Counted from the first letter of the stretch, positions 7,784 through 15,790 are shown. The stretch: DNA of 64,000 nucleotides from Actinomadura physcomitrii (GCF_008923205.2 NZ_WBMS02000004.1:124001-188000); one strand, 5' to 3'. The notes: generated by a model from the sequence alone, not told the origin. Numbers and translations: made by a program.

Positions 7784-10048
7784 GTGACTTCAAAGCCACT
7801 CAATGCATCCGCACTGCGCAGGGACGCGCTCGCGTCCTTCGTCGTGTTCCTCGTCGCGATCCCGCTGTCGCTGGGCATCGCCGTCGCCTCGGGCGCGCCG
7901 GTCGCCGCCGGGCTCGTCGCCGCCGTCGCCGGCGGCGTCGTCGCCGGGCTGGCCGGCGGGTCGCCGCTGCAGGTCAGCGGCCCGGCCGCCGGGCTGACCG
8001 TGCTGGTCGCCGACCTCATCGCCGGCTACGGCTGGCGGGCCACCTGCACGATCACCCTGCTCGCCGGGCTGCTGCAGGTCGTGCTCGGGCTGAGCCGGGT
8101 GGCACGGGTCGTGCTGGCCGTCTCGCCCGCCGTCGTGCACGGCATGCTCGCCGGCGTCGGGGCGGTGATCGTGCTCAGCCAGGTGCACGTCGTGCTGGGC
8201 GGCGGCCCGCAGGAGTCCGCCGTGGCCAACCTGCGGGAGCTGCCGGGGCAGCTGCTGCATCCGGCGCCGCACTCGGCGCTCATCGCCGCGCTGACCGTGC
8301 TGGTGCTGCTCGGCTGGTCCCGGCTGCCGCGCGGAAGCCGGCTGCGCGCGGTCCCCGGCCCGCTGCCCGCCATCGCCGTCGCCACCGCCACCACCTGGGC
8401 GTTCGGGTGGCGAGCCGACCGGGTGGACCTGCCGGAGACCCTCCTGCACGACTGGGGGCTTCCGGAGCTGCCGCACGGGTCGCCGCACGGCGTCGCGGGC
8501 GCCGTCGTCTCGCTCGCGATCGTGGCGGCCGTCGCGTCGCTGCTGTGCAGCGTGGCGGTCGACCGCGTCCGGCCCGCGGGCGTCGCGCCCACCGACCTGG
8601 ACCGCGAACTGGCCGCGCAGGGCGCCGCGAACGCGGTGTCGGGGCTGCTCGGCGGCCTGCCGGTCGCGGGCGTGATCGTTCGCAGCACCGCCAACCAGGA
8701 GGCCGGCGCCCGGACCCGGATGTCCACCGTGCTGCACGGGGTGTGGGTGCTGGTGCTCGCGGTGACCTGCGGGCCCGTCATCGAACGCGTCCCGCTGTCG
8801 GCGCTGTCGGCGCTGCTGGTGGTGCTCGGCGTCCGGCTGGTGGACCCCGCGCCGCTCCGGGACCTGCGCAACTACCGGGAGGCGCCCGCCTATGCCGCCA
8901 CGTTCGGCGGTGTGGTCGTCCTCGGCCTCGGCGAGGGCGTGCTGCTGGGGATCGCCGTCACGGCGGTGCTGGCGCTGCGGCGGCTGACCCGGCTCACCGT
9001 CCGGACGGAGCGGTTCATGCCCGCGCCGGGCGACGCGGACGTCCCGCCCCGCTGGCACGTGGTCGTCGAGGGGACGCTGACGTTCCTCGGGGTGCCGAAG
9101 GTGACGCGCGCGCTGCGGTCCGTCCCGGCGGGGGCGGGCGTGGACCTCGACCTCAACGTCGACTTCATGGATCATGCCGCCTTCGACGCCGTCCACCAGT
9201 GGCGGCTGGCGCACGAGCGCCAGGGAGGCAGGGTCGACATCGACGAGGTTCACGAGGGTTGGTATGAAAGGGGGGTGACAGGTGATTTGTCTTCGCCGCG
9301 TAAGTCGTCCCCTCCAGCCCGCTGGTGGGCCCCTTGGGCGAATCGGCAGCGGCGCTCCGCGAGCGCCGCCGGGGCCTCGACCCCGACCTCCGTCCTGCTC
9401 AACGGCGTCCGCGAGTACCACGACAGCACCGCCGGGCTGGTCCGGCCGATCATGGCCGAGCTGGCGATGGAGCAGAAGCCGGAGCTGCTGTTCATCACCT
9501 GCGTCGACTCGCGCGTCGTGCCCAACATCATCACCGCCAGCGGTCCCGGCGACCTGTTCATCAACCGGAACGTCGGCAACTTCGTCCCGCCGCACGACAC
9601 GGCCGTCCCGGACGACTCGGTCATGGCGACGGTGGAGTACGCGACCAACGTGCTGGACATCCGCACCATCGCGGTCTGCGGGCACTCCAACTGCGGCGCG
9701 ATGGCCGCGGTCATGGGGGGCTCCGCCGAGGTCGCGCACCTGCCGGGGCTGGCCCGCTGGCTCGAGCTCGGCGCGCCGACCCTGGAACGCTTCCACGCCG
9801 AGCCGGACCAGGGCGACGACCCGCTGGCCCGGCTCAGCCAGGTCAACGTGATCCAGCAGCTCGACAACCTGCTCACCTACCCCTGGCTCCGCGAGCGCGC
9901 CGAGGCCGGCGAGCTGGAGCTCGTGGGGCTCTACTTCGACCTGAAGTCCGCCACGGTCAAGGTCCTGGACGCCGAGGGGGAGTTCGCCACGATCCCGAAC
10001 CACGTCCCCGACTCGGCCTACCGGAACCCCGGCGAGCGCCGCCCCTGA
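7784..10048 (+). CDS. SulP-family transporter fused to a beta-carbonic anhydrase
   Basis: A 754-aa two-part protein. Residues ~10-400 are a SulP (SLC26-like) membrane domain with about 10-12 hydrophobic helices and the family's PLQVSGPAAG segment. Residues ~415-490 resemble a shortened STAS domain. From ~535 a beta-carbonic anhydrase begins: zinc ligands and the catalytic dyad are present (Cys573 in CVDSR with Asp575 and Arg577; His634 and Cys637 in HSNCG). SulP-carbonic anhydrase fusions are known in several bacteria and are thought to couple bicarbonate (or sulfate) transport to CO2/HCO3- interconversion. The GTG start follows GGAG. RuBisCO genes ~50 kb away make an inorganic-carbon role attractive, but the transported anion cannot be read from sequence. 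Confidence 0.92.
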   Translation: MTSKPLNASALRRDALASFVVFLVAIPLSLGIAVASGAPVAAGLVAAVAGGVVAGLAGGSPLQVSGPAAGLTVLVADLIAGYGWRATCTITLLAGLLQVVLGLSRVARVVLAVSPAVVHGMLAGVGAVIVLSQVHVVLGGGPQESAVANLRELPGQLLHPAPHSALIAALTVLVLLGWSRLPRGSRLRAVPGPLPAIAVATATTWAFGWRADRVDLPETLLHDWGLPELPHGSPHGVAGAVVSLAIVAAVASLLCSVAVDRVRPAGVAPTDLDRELAAQGAANAVSGLLGGLPVAGVIVRSTANQEAGARTRMSTVLHGVWVLVLAVTCGPVIERVPLSALSALLVVLGVRLVDPAPLRDLRNYREAPAYAATFGGVVVLGLGEGVLLGIAVTAVLALRRLTRLTVRTERFMPAPGDADVPPRWHVVVEGTLTFLGVPKVTRALRSVPAGAGVDLDLNVDFMDHAAFDAVHQWRLAHERQGGRVDIDEVHEGWYERGVTGDLSSPRKSSPPARWWAPWANRQRRSASAAGASTPTSVLLNGVREYHDSTAGLVRPIMAELAMEQKPELLFITCVDSRVVPNIITASGPGDLFINRNVGNFVPPHDTAVPDDSVMATVEYATNVLDIRTIAVCGHSNCGAMAAVMGGSAEVAHLPGLARWLELGAPTLERFHAEPDQGDDPLARLSQVNVIQQLDNLLTYPWLRERAEAGELELVGLYFDLKSATVKVLDAEGEFATIPNHVPDSAYRNPGERRP

Positions 10049-10055
10049 CGCGGAA

Positions 10056-10084
10056 GGGTCTCCGGGGCACGGCCCCGGAGACCC
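10056..10084. terminator. Bidirectional hairpin between convergent genes
   Basis: A perfect 13-bp stem (10056-10068 with 10072-10084) and 3-nt loop in the 43-bp gap between the transporter gene and the convergent small membrane protein gene. Confidence 0.75.
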
Positions 10085-10091
10085 CTCTCCC

Positions 10092-10379
10092 TCACCGTCC
10101 GACCAGCTGCTCCCCGTGCATGCGGCCGCCGTCCGGTGCCCCGCCGTCGTCGATCATGGGGCGGATGTTGCGCGGGGATCCGCGGTGGTACAGGGCACCC
10201 TCCTGGCGAGGGTCGCGCACGTACATTCCGGTCACCCGCCGCGCCGCGCGCGCACCGCGGCCCGCCGGGGGCGTGAACAGCATGTCGCTGCGGCTGGCCC
10301 GCGCGAAGACCGCGAGGTAGATCAGGGCCCCCAGCGCCCCGGTGAGCACAAGGGCCACGAACACGATGATGATGGACAT
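10092..10379 (-). CDS. Small single-pass membrane protein
   Basis: A 95-aa protein with one N-terminal transmembrane helix (MSIIIVFVALVLTGALGALI) and a basic, Arg/Gly-rich cytoplasmic tail. The start was placed at the ATG following AAAGGAG rather than an in-frame ATG nine codons upstream. No domain is recognised. It converges on the SulP-carbonic anhydrase gene and shares its terminator. Confidence 0.65.
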   Translation of the reverse strand: MSIIIVFVALVLTGALGALIYLAVFARASRSDMLFTPPAGRGARAARRVTGMYVRDPRQEGALYHRGSPRNIRPMIDDGGAPDGGRMHGEQLVGR

Positions 10380-10678
10380 CAGCGCTCCTTTCCACGGGGC
10401 GGCCACCGCGCCCCGCCGCTTCCCGCCGACCCGGCGATCAGCTCTACAGATGACGGTATGCGCGCTCTTTCAGGCCGTTTGTGTCGTGTGACCCGAAGCC
10501 ACCGAGATCCATCCCACTCGACTCGCCTGCGAAGTTCTCTGTAAATCTGCGGTCTCCCGCCTCTTCACCCGCCACCCATGACCACGCCGTTCGACCTCCG
10601 GGCGAACCGCCGTTGACCTGGGCTTTCGGCAACACCTGCGCGGTTTCGGCCGAGGCGCCCCCGGGGAGCCCGGCAATT
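10380..10678. other. Divergent intergenic region
   Basis: About 300 bp between the small membrane protein and the cupredoxin-like gene. It contains the two ribosome binding sites and presumably divergent promoters. No palindrome or RNA was identified. Confidence 0.4.
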
Positions 10679-11542
10679 ATGAACAAAACCACCATTTCGA
10701 CCGCAGCGGGCGCCGTCGTCCTGACGGCGGGCGCCCTGCTCCCCATCGGCACCGTCCACGCGGACACGGCCCCGGAGCCCGGCGCCCCGGCCACCACCGA
10801 CCCGGGCGGCGGCAACCCCGGCGACCCGGGCGGCGGCGGAACCGACGACCCGGGCGGCGAGACCCCGGGCGGCGGTGGCACCGACGCCCCGGACACGGGA
10901 GCCCCCGGCACCGAAAGCCCCACCGACACAGGCAGCCCCACCGACACAGGCAGTCCCACCGACACAGGCAGCCCCACCGACACAGGCAGCCCCACGACCC
11001 CGGGCAGCGGGAGCCCGACCTCCCCGGGCACCACGGCGCCGGCCCCGGGCGGCACGGCGCCCGGCCCGGGTGGCGCACCTGCCAACCCCAAGGCCACGAC
11101 CGTCACCGTCACGGAGCGGGAGTACTCGCTGAAACTCTCCCAGACCACCTTCAAGGCGGGCCCGTACACCTTCGTCGCCAAGAACTCCGGCACCATGCAG
11201 CACGCCCTGGCAATCTCCGGTCCGGGCATCACCAACGCGAAGGTGACCCCGGGGATCTCGCCCGGTAAGCAGGCCACACTGAGCCTCCGCCTGCAGCCGG
11301 GCACGTACCAGCTCTGGTGCCCGATCGACAACCACCGCGCGCTCGGCATGGAGACCAAGATCACCGTGCCCGGCTCCGGCGGCGTCGTCCCGCCGGGCGG
11401 CTCGCCAAGCAGCCCGTCCCAGGCACCCACGGGCAGCCCCACGGGCAGTCCGCCCGCGAGCCCACCGGCAAGCCCGCCGGAGAGCCCGACCGGCGCCCCC
11501 ACGGGCACCCCGACCGGCTCCGGCGCCCCCGGCGGCTACTGA
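10679..11542 (+). CDS. Secreted cupredoxin-like protein with Pro/Gly/Thr-rich flanks
   Basis: A 287-aa exported protein. An N-terminal signal peptide (cleavage likely after VHA) leads into a low-complexity Gly/Pro/Asp/Thr region containing SPTDTG repeats. A plastocyanin-like domain spans ~residues 140-235, then a second Pro/Gly/Ser/Thr tail with no anchor. The copper ligand pattern is complete: His175, Cys214, His219 and Met224 (WCPIDNHRALGM), so a type-1 copper site is plausible. The domain may act as an extracellular electron carrier or copper-binding protein. The ATG has GGGGAG about 13 nt upstream. It is transcribed alone and followed by a long hairpin. Confidence 0.85.
   Translation: MNKTTISTAAGAVVLTAGALLPIGTVHADTAPEPGAPATTDPGGGNPGDPGGGGTDDPGGETPGGGGTDAPDTGAPGTESPTDTGSPTDTGSPTDTGSPTDTGSPTTPGSGSPTSPGTTAPAPGGTAPGPGGAPANPKATTVTVTEREYSLKLSQTTFKAGPYTFVAKNSGTMQHALAISGPGITNAKVTPGISPGKQATLSLRLQPGTYQLWCPIDNHRALGMETKITVPGSGGVVPPGGSPSSPSQAPTGSPTGSPPASPPASPPESPTGAPTGTPTGSGAPGGY
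10921..10992 (+). repeat. Four 18-bp tandem repeats encoding SPTDTG
   Basis: Four consecutive copies of CACCGACACAGGCAGCCC, one with a single C-to-T change, inside the linker of the cupredoxin-like gene. The near identity suggests recent expansion or contraction by slippage. Confidence 0.9.
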
Positions 11543-11559
11543 GACCGCCCGGCGTTCAC

Positions 11560-11609
11560 TTGTGGCGTGTCGTGCTTATCCGACCGTCCAAAAGCACGAC
11601 ACGCCACAA
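11560..11609. terminator. Long perfect hairpin between convergent genes
   Basis: A perfect 18-bp inverted repeat (11560-11577 with 11592-11609, 14-nt loop) in the gap between the cupredoxin-like gene and the convergent GntR gene. Each arm ends in AAGC/GCTT at the loop. The position fits a bidirectional terminator. Confidence 0.75.
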
Positions 11610-11618
11610 CTCAACGCC

Positions 11619-11888
11619 TCACTCCGCGACGGTCCCCGGGGGAGGGCCGTCCGGGCCCATGACGTAACTGCCGCGCTGCGGGACGGTGTAGATCAACCCC
11701 TGCTCGCGGAGGTACTTCACGGCGCGGCGGACGGTCGTTCGAGCGACGCCCTCGAACTCCTGCATGAGCGTCTTCTCGCTCGGGATCGGCCGATCGGGCG
11801 CCAGCGCACCGGACGCGATCTGGTCGGCGACCCATGCGGCGATCTGCCGGTACGGCGGCAGCGGCGACTCATGATCGATCTCAGCCAT
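11619..11888 (-). CDS. Short GntR-family regulator (DNA-binding domain only)
   Basis: An 89-aa protein that is essentially just the GntR winged-helix domain: PPYRQIAAWVADQIASG, PSEKTLMQEF and the recognition helix ARTTVRRAVKYLREQGL. There is no UTRA or FCD effector domain, so it either responds to nothing small or forms a minimal repressor. It is divergent from a small unknown gene, and an inverted repeat lies between the two starts, so autoregulation and control of the neighbour are likely. Such stand-alone GntR proteins are frequent in actinomycetes. Confidence 0.88.
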   Translation of the reverse strand: MAEIDHESPLPPYRQIAAWVADQIASGALAPDRPIPSEKTLMQEFEGVARTTVRRAVKYLREQGLIYTVPQRGSYVMGPDGPPPGTVAE

Positions 11889-11924
11889 GGGCGAACGGTA
11901 TCCGTCTGCAAACGTCTCTCCCTC

Positions 11925-11952
11925 TAGCGCTACGTATCGACACGTAGCGCTA
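11925..11952. promoter_or_regulatory. Candidate GntR operator
   Basis: A perfect inverted repeat, TAGCGCTACG - 8 bp - CGTAGCGCTA, in the 84-bp gap between the divergent GntR and small-protein genes. A second weaker pair (GTATCG at 11934-11939, CGATAC at 11958-11963) overlaps it. Binding by the neighbouring GntR protein is inferred from position. Confidence 0.6.
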
Positions 11953-11972
11953 CGGAGCGATACGCTTTCGCC

Positions 11973-12338
11973 ATGCACACTCCCCTGGCACGGGCGCAGG
12001 CGGGGCTCGGCGCGCTGCTGCACCGTCTCGATCTCTACGACCTGGACGTCCGCCTCAAGATCGACGGCCTCCTGGTCTCCGCTCCCTTCGCGGACGGGTG
12101 CTGCGACGGCAACCCGGAACCGTCCGACACCATCACCTGCCGTCCCCGCCCGGACGACGGCGACCGCTTCTGGTTCGCGCACTCATGGGGTGAATGGATC
12201 GCCGAGGTCGATCAGGTGGCCGACGCGGCCCTGCTCATCGCCACCCGGCTCCGCGCCCGCGGGGCCGATCACTCGGCCGGGCCGAGCAGGTCCCAACGGT
12301 TGCCCGAGACGTCCAGGAACACGGCGACCCGGCCGTAG
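11973..12338 (+). CDS. Small unknown protein paired with GntR regulator
   Basis: A 121-aa cytoplasmic protein with no recognised domain. It has an N-terminal helix, a DVRLKIDGLLVSAP strand pair, a CxxRPxxDG segment followed by an aromatic strand (RFWFAHSWGEW), and a C-terminal helix (VADAALLIATRL). The same order of elements is seen in the small protein at 52.9 kb, also next to a GntR-type regulator. The last ~25 residues run antisense through the 3' end of the convergent VOC gene, which suggests the original stop has been lost. It is divergent from the GntR gene across a palindrome. Confidence 0.65.
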   Translation: MHTPLARAQAGLGALLHRLDLYDLDVRLKIDGLLVSAPFADGCCDGNPEPSDTITCRPRPDDGDRFWFAHSWGEWIAEVDQVADAALLIATRLRARGADHSAGPSRSQRLPETSRNTATRP

Positions 12339-12664
12339 GGCTCGGCGCGGGGGCCGGTGACGAATTCGACGCCGGCGGCCGACATGCGCGCGTAGGCGGC
12401 GTCGAAGTCGTCCACGCGCAGGAAGAACCCCACGCGTCCGGCGACCTGGTCCCCGACGGACGCGGCCTGGCGATCGCCGTCCGCGCGGGCGAGGAGGATC
12501 CCCGTCTCGGCACCCGGCGGCCGGACGACGACCCACCGCTTGGGACGGCCGTCGTTGGTGCGCGAGGGCGAGTCCTCGACCAGATCGAACCCGAGGGCCT
12601 CGGTGAAGTACCGGATGGCCCGGTCGTAGTCGTCCACAACGATGGTGATCAGCTCGAGCCGCAT
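12269..12664 (-). CDS. VOC-family (glyoxalase/bleomycin-resistance fold) protein
   Basis: A 131-aa protein with the paired beta-alpha-beta-beta-beta modules of the vicinal-oxygen-chelate fold: it opens LELITIVVDDYDRAIRYFTEALGF and the second module is VGFFLRVDDFDAAYARM, closing with a VFLDVSGNRWDLLG strand. Members are metal-dependent lyases, dioxygenases or drug-binding proteins; the substrate is not inferable. It follows the cupin gene on the same strand by ~20 bp and may be cotranscribed with it. Confidence 0.88.
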   Translation of the reverse strand: MRLELITIVVDDYDRAIRYFTEALGFDLVEDSPSRTNDGRPKRWVVVRPPGAETGILLARADGDRQAASVGDQVAGRVGFFLRVDDFDAAYARMSAAGVEFVTGPRAEPYGRVAVFLDVSGNRWDLLGPAE

Positions 12665-12685
12665 CCTCGGGAGCCTAGAACGCGC

Positions 12686-13009
12686 CTAACCCTCCGGATA
12701 GAAGAGGAACAGGGTGCAGCCCGTGGTCGTCTGCGGGACGTGCGACGAACCCGCCGGGGCGTGGATGAACGACCCCGCCGGATAGTCGCGCTCACCATCG
12801 TTGAAGACGCCCGACACCACGAAGACCTCCTCGGGCCCGGGCTCGTGGACGTCCACGCCCTCCCAGCCCGTGTTCGCGTCCATCTCCAGCACGAACGCCT
12901 TCGCGCCCCCGTCCCCGCGCCACAGCGGCCGCAGCCGTATCCCGGGGAACACCTCGCGCACCGGAGCGTCCTGGACGGTAGACCACACATAACCCGGTTC
13001 TGTCGTCAT
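12686..13009 (-). CDS. Single-domain cupin protein
   Basis: A 107-aa cupin. The two cupin motifs are visible: GVDVHEPGPEEVFVVSG (His and Glu ligands) and the later APAGSSHVPQT with its His, so a metal site is likely. Resembles ChrR-like and ectoine-synthase-like small cupins that bind Zn or Fe; substrate unknown. It probably forms a transcription unit with the VOC gene downstream. The ATG was taken with a GGTGG upstream; a longer frame exists but lacks family sequence. Confidence 0.85.
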   Translation of the reverse strand: MTTEPGYVWSTVQDAPVREVFPGIRLRPLWRGDGGAKAFVLEMDANTGWEGVDVHEPGPEEVFVVSGVFNDGERDYPAGSFIHAPAGSSHVPQTTTGCTLFLFYPEG

Positions 13010-13079
13010 GGCACCACCCTGGCCGCACACCACGATCCCGCCGAGTGTCTGGATAGACGTCATGCGGTACTTTCGCGCC

Positions 13080-13557
13080 ATGCACCGTGTGGTCGCCCTC
13101 GTCCGTCCGCCGCAGTCGACCTTCGAGCTCGGCTGCGCGGCACAGGTCTTCGGGATCGAGCGTGCGGGGCTGCCGACCGTGTACGCCTTCTCCGTCTGCA
13201 CCGAGCGCCCCGGCCCCGTCGCCACCCTCGCCGGCTACGACATGCTCGTCACCGACGACCTGCGCGCCCTCGACGAAGCGGAGACCGTGATCGTCCCCGG
13301 CTGGCTGCCCACCTCGGAGCCGCCCTCGCCCGCCGTCGTCGGAGCCCTCCGCCGCGCGCACTCGCGCGGCGCAGGACCTTCTGGAATCCACCGCCCTCCC
13401 CCTCGACGCGATCGCCCGCCGCGTCGGCCTCTCCTCCGCCACCAACCTCCGCCGCCGCTTCCTCAACGCCCTGGCCACCACCCCAGGCGCCTACCGCCGC
13501 GCCTTCCAAACCCCCGCGCCGGTCACCGAAAAGGAGGGCGGACGAGTCGGCCTGTAA
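13080..13557 (+). pseudogene. GlxA-like (DJ-1/PfpI + AraC HTH) regulator remnant
   Basis: The first ~95 codons encode the start of a DJ-1/PfpI domain as in GlxA-family AraC regulators (MHRVVALVRPPQSTFELG, VFGIERAG, VIVPGWL). At LRRAHSRGA the sequence jumps, one base out of frame, into the last part of an AraC helix-turn-helix (DAIARRVGLSSATNLRRRF, TPGAYRRAF), ending at TAA. The rest of the DJ-1 domain and the first helix-turn-helix are missing, so an internal deletion of several hundred bases and not a multiple of three has inactivated the gene. The 3' end abuts or overlaps the end of the RNase P RNA gene. Confidence 0.8.
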
Positions 13558-13928
13558 GCCGGGTTCTGTGCCCGCCCCGGGGGGCGGGTGACGGCCATCC
13601 ATCTCGGACCGCCGTTGCCGGCGGCCTCCAGCGGTCTACCCGCAGGCTCGGGCGGGCCGCCCTCAGGCACCTGCGCGGGGCCTCTTGCGGGGCCCCTTCT
13701 TGACCTTGCTCCGGGTGGGGTTTACCGAGCCGCCCACGTCACCGTGGGCGCTGGTGAGCTCTTACCTCACCGTTTCACCCTTACCACCGGCGAACCGGTG
13801 GCGGTCTGCTTTCTGTGGCACTGTCCCGCGGGTCACCCCGGGTCGGCGTTACCGACCACCCTGCCCTGTGGAGCCCGGACTTTCCTCGACGGGGATCGGG
13901 TCCCCGACGCGGCCGTCCGGCCGGCTCG
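13544..13928 (-). ncRNA. rnpB: RNase P RNA (class A)
   Basis: On the minus strand the conserved 5' region reads GAGGAAAGTCCGGGCTCC followed by ACAGGGC, and the 3' end carries the complementary ACAGAACCCGGCTTACAGG, the signature termini of bacterial type-A RNase P RNA. The ~385-nt span and internal GC-rich hairpins fit actinobacterial homologues. It is the catalytic RNA that removes tRNA 5' leaders. Ends are approximate. The zinc-ribbon/RNase H operon lies upstream on the same strand. Confidence 0.93.
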
Positions 13929-13958
13929 TCCGCCGTACACAGAACTCTAGCGGGTCGG

Positions 13959-15050
13959 TCAGTGTTCCAGGTGATGGGCGTCGTTGAAGGAGCGCAGGCT
14001 CGCCGGGCCGTCGGCGTACCAGTCGATCGTGGTGAGGGACGCGACGTCCAAGTGCATCCGGTACAGCGCCTTCATCGGGGCCCCGAGGGCGTCCTTGACC
14101 AGCAGCTTGATCGGCGTGACGTGCGAGACGACCAGGACCGTCCGCTGCCGCTCGCGGACTTTCAGCTTGTCCAGGGCGGTGCGGACGCGGCGGGACACCT
14201 GCGCGAAGCTCTCCCCGCCGGGCGGCGCGGCCTCCGGGTCGGCGAGCCACGCCTTCATCTCGGCGGGCCAGCCCTTGCCGGCCTCGGCGAAGGTGAGGCC
14301 CTCCCAGTCGCCGAAGGCGGTCTCGCGGAAGCCGTCCTCGACGCGGACGTCCAGGCCCGTGACGGCGGCGACCTCGGCGGCGGTGTCGCGGCAGCGCGCC
14401 AGCGGCGAGGCGACGATCGCCTCGAGACCCCGGTCCTTGAGGGCGAGGGCGGCGGCGCGGGCCTGGGCGAGGCCGGTCGTGGTCAGCGGGACGTCGTTCG
14501 TCCCGGCGAAGCGCTTCTCGGCGGAGAGGGGGGTCTCGCCGTGGCGGAGGAGGACCGTCCGCGTGGGGGTCGAGGAGACGGGCGGCGGGCCCGGCGCCTC
14601 CTCGCGCGGGGGCTCCTCGGTCGTGCGCGACCACTGCTCGCCGCGGGCGGCGGCGTCCATCGCCTCGTTGGCGAGCCGGTCGGCGTGCGCGTTGCGGTTG
14701 CGCGGGATCCACCCGTACGACACCGAGCCGAGGCCCTCGGCGACCTCCCGGGCCCGCAGGGCGAGCGGGATCATGTCCGGGTGCTTGATCTTCCAGCGGC
14801 CGGACATCTGCTCCACGACGAGCTTGGAGTCCATCCGCACCTCGACCCGCGCGGACGGGTCGATCCCGGCGGCGGCCGTCAGCCCGGCGATCAGGCCCCG
14901 GTACTCGGCGACGTTGTTGGTGGCCATCCCGATCGACTCGGCGACCTCCGCCAGCACCTCGCCGGTCAGCGCGTCGCGGACGAGGGCCCCGTACCCCGCC
15001 GGGCCCGGGTTGCCCCGGGACCCGCCGTCCGCCTCGACGATCAGCTTCAC
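13959..15050 (-). CDS. Bifunctional RNase H / acid phosphatase-type protein
   Basis: A 363-aa fusion like Mycobacterium tuberculosis Rv2228c. Residues ~1-135 are an RNase HI-like domain (VEADGGSRGNPGPAGYGA with the first catalytic Asp, NNVAEYRGL with the Glu, VRMDSKLVVEQM with the second Asp). Residues ~165-363 are a histidine phosphatase domain (LLRHGETPLS, and the second catalytic His in VVVSHVTPIK). The N-terminal half cleaves RNA in RNA/DNA hybrids; the C-terminal half is related to alpha-ribazole phosphatase (CobC). The GTG start overlaps the stop of the preceding zinc-ribbon gene (GTGA), so translation is coupled. Last protein gene of a three-gene operon. Confidence 0.93.
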   Translation of the reverse strand: MKLIVEADGGSRGNPGPAGYGALVRDALTGEVLAEVAESIGMATNNVAEYRGLIAGLTAAAGIDPSARVEVRMDSKLVVEQMSGRWKIKHPDMIPLALRAREVAEGLGSVSYGWIPRNRNAHADRLANEAMDAAARGEQWSRTTEEPPREEAPGPPPVSSTPTRTVLLRHGETPLSAEKRFAGTNDVPLTTTGLAQARAAALALKDRGLEAIVASPLARCRDTAAEVAAVTGLDVRVEDGFRETAFGDWEGLTFAEAGKGWPAEMKAWLADPEAAPPGGESFAQVSRRVRTALDKLKVRERQRTVLVVSHVTPIKLLVKDALGAPMKALYRMHLDVASLTTIDWYADGPASLRSFNDAHHLEH

Positions 15051-15790
15051 AGGCCCGACTCGGGGGTGCGGACGAGGATGCGCCGGCACTCCTCGCAGCG
15101 GATCACCTCGTCCTCGGCCGCGGCCCGGATCCGGTTCAGGTCGACGGTGTTGAGCGCCAGGTGGCAGCCCTGGCAGGCGCCGCGGAACAGCTTCGCCGCG
15201 CCGACCCCGCCGAACTGGCCGCGCAGCTTCTCGTAGAGGCCGAGCAGGTCGTCCGGGACGTCCTTGGCGACCGCGGTGCGGGCGGCGCCGGTCGTGCCGT
15301 TCTCCTCGTCGATCTCCTTCAGCGCGGCGTCGCGGCGCGCGACGACCGCGGCGAGCTCCTCCTGCGCCGCGGCCTGGTCGGCGCGCAGCGCGGCGACGCG
15401 GCCGTCGGCCTCCTCGATCCGCTCCATGATCTCCAGCACGACCTCCTCGAGGTCGGACTGGCGGCGGTGCAGCGACTCGATCTCCGCCTGCAGGCCGCTG
15501 AGGTCCCTGGCGGAGGTGACCTGCCCGGAGTCCAGGCGCTTCTGGTCCCGCTCGGCGCGGCTGCGGACCTGGTCGACGTCCTGCTCGGCCTTCTTCTGCT
15601 CCCGCGCCAGGTCGCCGGCGTCGGTCTCGGCCGCCACGATCGCGTCGCGCAGCTCGGCGAGCCGGCCCTCCAGCCGCTCGATCTCGGCCAGTTCCGGCAG
15701 CGTCCGGCGGCGGTGCGAGAGGCGGTCCAGCGAGCTGTCCAGGTCCTGCAGGTCGATCAGGCGAAGCTGGGCTTGCGGTGCGGCTTTCAC
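15047..15790 (-). CDS. Coiled-coil protein with C4 zinc ribbon
   Basis: A 247-aa protein: ~190 residues of heptad-rich coiled coil (LEGRLAELRDAIVAAETDAG and so on) followed by a C-terminal zinc ribbon with CQGCH and CEEC pairs. This is the conserved actinobacterial family represented by Rv2229c, of unknown function; structural relatives bind nucleic acid or act as scaffolds. The GTG start has AGGAGAAC and overlaps the stop of the nif3-like gene by 4 nt; its own stop overlaps the RNase H gene. Conserved linkage with both neighbours suggests a common nucleic-acid housekeeping role. Confidence 0.92.
   Translation of the reverse strand: MKAAPQAQLRLIDLQDLDSSLDRLSHRRRTLPELAEIERLEGRLAELRDAIVAAETDAGDLAREQKKAEQDVDQVRSRAERDQKRLDSGQVTSARDLSGLQAEIESLHRRQSDLEEVVLEIMERIEEADGRVAALRADQAAAQEELAAVVARRDAALKEIDEENGTTGAARTAVAKDVPDDLLGLYEKLRGQFGGVGAAKLFRGACQGCHLALNTVDLNRIRAAAEDEVIRCEECRRILVRTPESGL

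Noticed and set aside
4684..8019. 1111-codon minus-strand frame
   Set aside because: Antisense to the PEBP lipoprotein and the disordered membrane protein genes; low-complexity Arg/Val/Gly sequence.
7790..10003. 737-codon minus-strand frame
   Set aside because: Antisense to the SulP-carbonic anhydrase gene, whose zinc ligands and helices are intact.
10921..10992. Possible CRISPR or transposon-end repeats
   Set aside because: Head-to-tail 18-bp coding repeats in frame (SPTDTG); no spacers or transposase.
13588..13950. Plus-strand open frames over the rnpB region
   Set aside because: The sequence is RNase P RNA on the other strand; the frames have no family similarity.
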